Below, one piece after another: positions 58,305 to 64,000 of a stretch of DNA of 64,000 bases. A program made the translations under genes and the position numbers. Each line of letters opens with the position of its first letter. Positions within the stretch are counted from its first letter, which is position 1. Below the pieces are notes generated by a model, which searched no databases, was not told the origin of the DNA, and was given only the letters and a program-made list of their open reading frames with translations. The stretch comes from Motilimonas sp. E26 (GTDB lineage: Bacteria; Pseudomonadota; Gammaproteobacteria; Enterobacterales; CBDFNC01): positions 62,001-126,000 of the forward strand of contig NZ_JAIBHJ010000004.1 of assembly GCF_021278025.1 (NCBI RefSeq), in the 5' to 3' direction.

Positions 58305-59504
58305 GTGATGAAAAAACTGGCTATTCTTGGCGCAACAGGCTCTATTGGTAGCAGCACTTTAGCTGTTTACGCTGAAAACATTGAAACGATGTCGCTGACT
58401 TTGTTGAGTGCGTGGCGTAACGTCGACAAGATGGTTGAGATATGTCGCCTTTATCAAGTTCCTTTCGCTTTTATGTCATGCCCTAGCGCGAATACACAGC
58501 TGAAACAGCAGTTGCAGCAAGATGTAACTCAAGTCTTAGTTGACCAAGCTGAATTTGAAGCATGTATCGCTGGTGTTGAAGTTGATGCTGTTATGGCCGC
58601 TATTGTTGGCGCGGCCGGTCTTGCACCGACCTTAGCTGCGGTGAATGCTGGTAAACAAGTGTTCCTAGCTAATAAAGAAGCCTTAGTGATGTCTGGGGCG
58701 CTATTTATGGACGCGGCGCAACGCAGTGGTGCGCAAGTGCTACCCGTTGACAGTGAGCATAATGCCATTTTTCAGTGTTTACCGCCTGAATGCCAAGGAG
58801 CTATTGGTCACTGTAACCTCAAACAAAGTGGTATTTCACAACTGATATTAACGGGCTCCGGTGGACCATTTTTAACCACACCTGTTAGTGAATTCAAGCA
58901 CCTTACTCCAGCACAAGCAGTCAATCACCCAAACTGGTCAATGGGGCCAAAAATTTCAGTTGATTCGGCTACGATGATGAATAAGGGCTTAGAGTACATT
59001 GAAGCGAAGCGCCTGTTTAATACCGAAAAATCTGATATTCAAGTGTTGATACACCCGCAATCCGTGATCCACTCGATGGTGCAGTACATCGATGGTTCTG
59101 TATTAGCGCAGATGGGGCTACCAGATATGCGCACCCCCATTGCTCATGTCATGCAATATCCTGAACGTATTCAAAGTGGGGTTGCTCCCCTTGATTTTAC
59201 ACAAACTAGTCAGTTGACTTTTGCTGCGCCAGATTTTGAACGTTATCCCTGCCTTAAACTTGCAATTGAAGCTTGTTACGCAGGGCAAGGTGCTACCACT
59301 TTACTCAATGCCGCAAATGAAATTGCGGTAGAGGCTTTTTTACAACACAAAATTCGTTTTGACCAAATCGCATCAATATCCGCGGATGTGTTATCCATGT
59401 TTGCTAATAGCCACGCTTCATCAATTGAAGAGGTGATGGCCCTAGATGGTTTAGCACGTAATAAGGCATTGAGTTTAGTTGCAACAAGGGTGAGGCAAGC
59501 TTAG
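58305..59504 (+). CDS. dxr: 1-deoxy-D-xylulose 5-phosphate reductoisomerase
   Basis: The 399-residue protein has the NADPH motif [13 protein letters not shown], the [11 protein letters not shown] and [11 protein letters not shown] metal/substrate segments and a helical C-terminus ([14 protein letters not shown]). It makes MEP, the committed step of non-mevalonate isoprenoid synthesis. Start at GTG 58305 or ATG 58308. Confidence 0.97.
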   Translation: MMKKLAILGATGSIGSSTLAVYAENIETMSLTLLSAWRNVDKMVEICRLYQVPFAFMSCPSANTQLKQQLQQDVTQVLVDQAEFEACIAGVEVDAVMAAIVGAAGLAPTLAAVNAGKQVFLANKEALVMSGALFMDAAQRSGAQVLPVDSEHNAIFQCLPPECQGAIGHCNLKQSGISQLILTGSGGPFLTTPVSEFKHLTPAQAVNHPNWSMGPKISVDSATMMNKGLEYIEAKRLFNTEKSDIQVLIHPQSVIHSMVQYIDGSVLAQMGLPDMRTPIAHVMQYPERIQSGVAPLDFTQTSQLTFAAPDFERYPCLKLAIEACYAGQGATTLLNAANEIAVEAFLQHKIRFDQIASISADVLSMFANSHASSIEEVMALDGLARNKALSLVATRVRQA

Positions 59505-59506
59505 CC

Positions 59507-60862
59507 ATGATAGACTTTTTCTGGAATACGGCCTCTTTTATTATTGCGTTGGGAATTCTCGTGACCATCCACGAATTTGGTCACTTCTTGGTCGCAAGGC
59601 GCTGTGGCGTTAAAGTGCAGCGCTTTTCTGTTGGATTTGGTCCGTCTCTATATACCCGAACGGCACAAGATGGCACTGAGTACACTCTTGCTGCAATCCC
59701 TTTGGGTGGATATGTCAAAATGCTCGACAGCCGTTTAGAGAAAGTGCAAGAGCAAGATTTGCACTTAGCGTTCAATTGTCAATCGGTTTGGAAGCGCATT
59801 GCAATAGTGGCCGCAGGACCGGCTGCCAATTTTATTTTGGCCATCATCGCTTTTTGGCTTGTGTTTATGCTTGGCACCACCACTGTTAAACCTATGGTGC
59901 CCGAGGTTGAGGTTAACTCACCAATAGCGGCTGCTGGCCTTGAAACCCCTTTTGAAGTGATCGCTATTGGTGATACTAAAACACCTGATTGGCAAGAAGT
60001 GAATCTAGCGTTGGCTGGCTACATTGGGGATGAGGAACTGACTCTTTCTTATATCGGCCCTGCGAGCAATCAAGTTAAGCAAGTGGTCATTGACTTAAGT
60101 CAATGGCAGTTTGATCCCAAAAAAGTATCACCTATTGAGAGCTTAGGCTTCAAACCCTATCGGCCAACAGTCCACTTAGAAGTCGCGCAAATAACACCTA
60201 ACTCTGCCGCCGAGCAAGCGGGGTTAGCTGTTGGCGATAAATTTATTAGTGCTAATGGTAACGCGCTGCAGAATTGGCAGCAATGGGTAGAGGAGATCCG
60301 TACGCACCCAGCTCAAGTTATGGCTATTGAAGTGTTAAGGGATAATCAGACACTATCACTTAATATCACACCTCAGGTGAGGAAAGATGAGTTAGGTAAT
60401 GAAATTGGTCATATTGGCGTTTCGCCTCTTGTTGATTCATACCCTAGAGAATATATTATTACCACCCAGTATGGCCCCGTTGATTCCCTTACTCGGGGGA
60501 TTGAGAAAACTTGGCACCTGACAGCATTAACCTTTGACACCTTAGGTAAGCTAATTACAGGTACTATTTCTATCAATAACTTAAGTGGGCCGGTCTCTAT
60601 TGCAAAAGGCGCGGGTGCTAGTGCAAGCTATGGATTAGTCTATTTTTTGGGTTTTGTCGCATTAATCAGTGTAAATTTAGGTTTAATCAACTTATTTCCG
60701 CTTCCGGTACTTGATGGCGGCCACTTGCTTTATTACTGTATAGAGCTTATTAGTGGTAAGCCCGTCCCTGAACGGATCCAAGAAATCGGTTTTAGAATAG
60801 GTGGCGCTTTTATTTTACTCTTGATGAGCGTCGCGCTGCTCAACGACTTCAACCTGTTATAG
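59507..60862 (+). CDS. rseP: Site-2 protease RseP
   Basis: The 451-residue membrane metalloprotease has the zinc motif HEFGH (residues 22-26), two tandem PDZ domains and the second active-site segment NLFPLPVLDGGHLLYY. It cuts the anti-sigma factor RseA after DegS to release sigma-E, and clears remnant signal peptides. It lies 2 bases after dxr and 25 bases before bamA. Confidence 0.97.
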   Translation: MIDFFWNTASFIIALGILVTIHEFGHFLVARRCGVKVQRFSVGFGPSLYTRTAQDGTEYTLAAIPLGGYVKMLDSRLEKVQEQDLHLAFNCQSVWKRIAIVAAGPAANFILAIIAFWLVFMLGTTTVKPMVPEVEVNSPIAAAGLETPFEVIAIGDTKTPDWQEVNLALAGYIGDEELTLSYIGPASNQVKQVVIDLSQWQFDPKKVSPIESLGFKPYRPTVHLEVAQITPNSAAEQAGLAVGDKFISANGNALQNWQQWVEEIRTHPAQVMAIEVLRDNQTLSLNITPQVRKDELGNEIGHIGVSPLVDSYPREYIITTQYGPVDSLTRGIEKTWHLTALTFDTLGKLITGTISINNLSGPVSIAKGAGASASYGLVYFLGFVALISVNLGLINLFPLPVLDGGHLLYYCIELISGKPVPERIQEIGFRIGGAFILLLMSVALLNDFNLL

Positions 60863-60887
60863 GGCATAAAGGACAAATAATAACAAG

Positions 60888-63317
60888 ATGGCTAAACGCA
60901 GATTCTTAACCCCAAGCTTATTAATGGGCGCATGTTTATTCTCACATTCGGTGATAGCTGAATCATTTACTGTTGAAGACATTAAAATTGAAGGGCTACA
61001 ACGTGTAACCCTCGGTGCTGCGCTGTTAAATCTACCAATACGAGTTGGTGATGATGTCGATTCTTTCGCTCTATCTCAGGCAGTTAAGTCACTTTACGGT
61101 TCAGGTAATTTTGAAGATGTAAAAGTATATCGTGATAATGGTCAACTCATTATTCAGGTAATTGAGCGTCCAACGATCAGTAATATTGAGCTTTCGGGCA
61201 ATAAAGCAATTAAAGAAGAGCAGCTACAAGAGAGTTTAAAGGCTTCTGGTGTCCGGATTGGTGAAGCGCTGGACCGAACTTCTCTCGCAAATATAGAAAA
61301 AAGCCTAGAAGACTTTTATCACAGCGTGGGTAAATACGGTGCAAAAGTAACCGCTATTGCAACGCCTTTGCCACGTAATCGTGTTGATTTGAAGTTCAAC
61401 TTTATCGAAGGACGCAGTGCAGCGATCCAACAAATAAATATTGTTGGTAACACTGTTTTTAGTGAAGAAGACTTATTAAAACAGCTTGAACTAACTGACA
61501 GTGCGCCTTGGTGGAACTTTCTTGCCGACAATAAATATCAGAAGCCAAAGCTAGCGGGTGATTTAGAAACATTACGCAGCTACTACCTTGACCGCGGCTA
61601 TATTCGCGTTAACCTGGATGCAACCCAAGTGGCGATGACACCTGATCGTAAAGGTATCTATATTACGGTTAACTTGGATGAAGGTGAAAAGTACACAGTT
61701 AAAAATGTTGCTTTGACTGGTAACTTGCTAGGTAAAGAAGAGGATATTACGCAGATAGTTGCATTGGCAGCGGGTAATACTTATTCCGGTGCCGATGTCA
61801 CAGCAGCGGAAGAGTCAATTAGTAAGTACCTAGGTCGTCATGGTTATGCCTATCCTAAGGTAACCACTTATCCAGAAGTTAACGATGATGATAAGACCGT
61901 TTCATTAACCATTGCTGTTGACCCTGGACAACGTATTTATGTTCGTCGCATTAATATCAGTGGTAACCAAGAAACTAAAGATGTGGTGCTAAGGCGTGAA
62001 ATACGTCAAATGGAAGGAACTTGGTTATCAAGTGAAAATATTGAGTTATCGCGTGGCCGTCTAAATCGATTAGGTTACTTTGAAACCGTTGGCATTAATA
62101 CCAACCGCGTTCCAGGTCGTGAAGATCTTGTTGATGTTGACATTCAAGTGAAAGAACAAGCTGCGGGCACTGTCAATGCCGGTATTGGTTATGGCACTGA
62201 GTCGGGCATTAGCTTACAGGCTGGTGTGCAGCAGAATAACTTTTTAGGCACAGGTAATGTGGTAGGCATTAACACATCGTTAAATGACTACTCAAAGAGT
62301 ATTGACTTAAACTTTACCGACCCGTACTTCACCCGTGATGGAGTGAGTGCTGGTGGGCGTATTTTTTACAGCCAATTTGAGGCAGGTAAAGCCAACATTG
62401 TTGACTATAACAATACCACTTATGGCATCAGGGGCGAATTAGGTTTCCCTGTTGATGAGTTCAATCGCTTAAATTTTGGTATAGGACTAGAGCGCAATGA
62501 AATTTCCCAGCTAAAGGCTTACTCGCAAGTTCAGCAATTTTGGAACATCTATAAAAGCCAACTAAAAAAAGATGGCACAGTGGCATTTGATACACTCGAT
62601 TTTACCGCAAGTTGGACACGTAATACCCTTGACCGAGGCCAGTTTGCAACTTCTGGTTCGTACCAATCTTTATTTGGTAAGGTAACGGTGCCAAGCTCTG
62701 ATTTACAATACTTTAAAATTAACTACGAAATACGAAATTATTACCGTATTAGCGGTGATGGCAGTTGGTCTTTTCTTACTCGTGGTACAGCTGGGTACGG
62801 TAATGGTTATGGAAATGTTGATAAAAACGATCAAATACTGCCTTTTTTTGAAAACTTCTATTCGGGTGGCTTTAGCACTATACGTGGCTTCACCAGTAAC
62901 ACAGTAGGCCCCAAAGCATTGCATCTGCTTAACCAAGGGGGGAACAATGGTGTTGTTGCTACCGATGACTCGGTGGGTGGCAATGCCGTTTATACCTTGA
63001 GTACTGAGTTAATTATGCCGACGCCATTTTTAGATGAAGCTTATACTCGTCAAGTTCGAACCAGCTTTTTTATTGATGCTGGCGAAACTTGGGATACCGA
63101 GTTTAACTCTAATTGGGCCAATACCAGTTATTGTGCACAAAACTGTGATTACTTAGGTGATTACTCTAAACCGGGACGTATTCGTGTTTCTGCCGGTGTT
63201 CAAGTCCAGTGGTTGTCTCCAATGGGACCACTTGTTTTTACCCTAGCTCAACCATTAAAAGAGTATGCCGGTGACAGGACCGAAGTATTCTCCTTTAATA
63301 TCGGGCGAACATTCTAA
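60888..63317 (+). CDS. bamA: Outer-membrane protein assembly factor BamA
   Basis: The 809-residue protein has a signal peptide (cut expected after SVIA), five POTRA domains (about 25-420) and a 16-strand beta-barrel. The barrel includes the lid-lock motif STIRGFTSN and a C-terminal aromatic residue (NIGRTF). It inserts beta-barrel proteins into the outer membrane. Loop cysteines in CAQNCDYLG match the pair seen in other BamA loops. Confidence 0.98.
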   Translation: MAKRRFLTPSLLMGACLFSHSVIAESFTVEDIKIEGLQRVTLGAALLNLPIRVGDDVDSFALSQAVKSLYGSGNFEDVKVYRDNGQLIIQVIERPTISNIELSGNKAIKEEQLQESLKASGVRIGEALDRTSLANIEKSLEDFYHSVGKYGAKVTAIATPLPRNRVDLKFNFIEGRSAAIQQINIVGNTVFSEEDLLKQLELTDSAPWWNFLADNKYQKPKLAGDLETLRSYYLDRGYIRVNLDATQVAMTPDRKGIYITVNLDEGEKYTVKNVALTGNLLGKEEDITQIVALAAGNTYSGADVTAAEESISKYLGRHGYAYPKVTTYPEVNDDDKTVSLTIAVDPGQRIYVRRINISGNQETKDVVLRREIRQMEGTWLSSENIELSRGRLNRLGYFETVGINTNRVPGREDLVDVDIQVKEQAAGTVNAGIGYGTESGISLQAGVQQNNFLGTGNVVGINTSLNDYSKSIDLNFTDPYFTRDGVSAGGRIFYSQFEAGKANIVDYNNTTYGIRGELGFPVDEFNRLNFGIGLERNEISQLKAYSQVQQFWNIYKSQLKKDGTVAFDTLDFTASWTRNTLDRGQFATSGSYQSLFGKVTVPSSDLQYFKINYEIRNYYRISGDGSWSFLTRGTAGYGNGYGNVDKNDQILPFFENFYSGGFSTIRGFTSNTVGPKALHLLNQGGNNGVVATDDSVGGNAVYTLSTELIMPTPFLDEAYTRQVRTSFFIDAGETWDTEFNSNWANTSYCAQNCDYLGDYSKPGRIRVSAGVQVQWLSPMGPLVFTLAQPLKEYAGDRTEVFSFNIGRTF

Positions 63318-63337
63318 TTTTTGATAGGAGTTATCCA

Positions 63338-63853
63338 TTGAAACAGTTAATTAAAGCGGTAAGTTTAAGTTTAGCCTTAGTGGCAGGGTCATTTTCTAGC
63401 GCGGCATTAGCTGCTGAAAAAATCGCTGTGGTTTTTCCTGCAGAAATTTTCCAGCAGTTGCCACAGAAAGATCAAATCATTGAAAAGCTTAAAAAAGAAT
63501 TTCAACCACGTATCAACGAAATGAAATCGTTAGAAAACAAAATTAAAGCAAAGCAAGAGAAAGAAAAGCGCGATGCTGAATTGATGTCTAATGACAATAA
63601 AACCAAGTTGTCACGTGAAATCCAAAGCTTAGTTTCTGAATATCAGTTAAAACTTAAAGCTTTCGAGGAAGATAATCGTCGTCGTCAAGGCGAAGAGCAA
63701 AACAAAATGCGTGAAAAAGTAGTGAAAGCAATTGATGCTGTAGCGAAACGTGAAGGTTACGATCTCGTGCTTAACGGTGAAGCGGCTATTTTCGCTAAGC
63801 CAAGCTTAGATATTTCAAAGAAAGTGATTGCTGAAATTGGTAAGAGTAACTAA
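63338..63853 (+). CDS. skp: Periplasmic chaperone Skp (OmpH)
   Basis: The 171-residue protein has a signal peptide (cut after AALAA) and the long charged helical tentacles typical of Skp, ending in a short beta core. It carries unfolded outer-membrane proteins to BamA. Start is TTG 63338 behind AGGAG (63327-63331). Confidence 0.95.
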   Translation: MKQLIKAVSLSLALVAGSFSSAALAAEKIAVVFPAEIFQQLPQKDQIIEKLKKEFQPRINEMKSLENKIKAKQEKEKRDAELMSNDNKTKLSREIQSLVSEYQLKLKAFEEDNRRRQGEEQNKMREKVVKAIDAVAKREGYDLVLNGEAAIFAKPSLDISKKVIAEIGKSN

Positions 63854-63855
63854 GC

Positions 63856-64000
63856 GTGTCGCAAATTACTTTAGCTGAGCTAGCTGATAAAATTGGCGCA
63901 AAGTGTCATGGTAATGGCACTTTAGTTATCAATAAAGTTGCCTCTCTTGGTCATGCTGGCCCTAATGAAATAGCTTTTTTTTCTGACGCTAAGTATCTAG
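63856..64000 (+). CDS. lpxD: LpxD, UDP-3-O-acylglucosamine N-acyltransferase (5' part)
   Basis: The frame starts at GTG 63856, 2 bases after skp, and is open to the window's end (48 codons): MSQITLAELADKIGAKCHGN, then IAFFSDAKYL. This is the LpxD N-terminal uridine-binding domain. LpxD adds the second acyl chain in lipid A synthesis. The hexapeptide repeat part lies beyond the window. Confidence 0.92.
   Translation, partial: MSQITLAELADKIGAKCHGNGTLVINKVASLGHAGPNEIAFFSDAKYL

Overview
The window is a chromosomal segment of a marine-type gammaproteobacterium. Gene content and order point to a Shewanella-like member of the Alteromonadales: a polar-flagellum hierarchy run by FlrA/FlrB/FlrC, FlhF/FlhG, a ParC/ParP-type chemotaxis cluster, a complete system I cytochrome c maturation operon, and the map/rpsB/tsf/pyrH/frr/uppS/cdsA/dxr/rseP/bamA/skp/lpxD neighbourhood. 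The genus is inferred from protein resemblance and synteny. I ran no database search. Coding density is high and no gene-free stretch exceeds 300 bases. I see no tRNA, rRNA, insertion sequence, prophage or CRISPR array.

Region 1 (1-5546, minus strand) is a tightly overlapping nonulosonic-acid (pseudaminic-type) sugar operon: pseB, pseC, an aldo/keto reductase, an SpsF-type cytidylyltransferase, a class III aminotransferase and the start of pseG. It very probably makes the glycan for flagellin. It faces away from flrA across a 283-base intergenic region.

Region 2 (5830-30288, plus strand) holds the flagellar regulators flrA, flrB and flrC, then fliEFGHIJKLMNOPQR-flhB, then flhA-flhF-flhG-fliA-cheY-cheZ. 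Sigma-54 type elements lie before flrB and fliE, with weaker candidates before fliK, flhA and, on the minus strand, pseB. This fits FlrA switching on flrBC and FlrC switching on the basal body and export genes.

Region 3 (30298-38044, plus) continues with cheA, cheB, the stator pair motC/motD, parC, parP, cheW and a DUF2802 gene. These supply the chemotaxis signalling core, a second stator set and the machinery that places chemoreceptor arrays at the pole. Two minus-strand genes follow (38066-39206): a stand-alone FlhB C-terminal-like protein and a FliK-like protein.

Region 4 (39321-46396, plus) is ccmABCDEFGHI. Behind it come an MlaA homologue and a response regulator resembling RssB, with an 8-base overlap. 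Region 5 (48281-53247, minus) has comEA, yciI, yciB, glnD and map. Region 6 (53522-64000, plus) is rpsB to lpxD, covering translation, nucleotide, isoprenoid, phospholipid and outer-membrane biogenesis.

Most of the window is conserved housekeeping and motility sequence, and I did not find a wholly new system. The best candidates for a second look are the FliK-like/FlhB-C-like pair, a degenerate tandem duplication across the fliE-fliF junction, three motifs at an exact 96-base period in cheA, extra enzymes in the pseudaminic operon, and an MlaA homologue without a lipobox cysteine.
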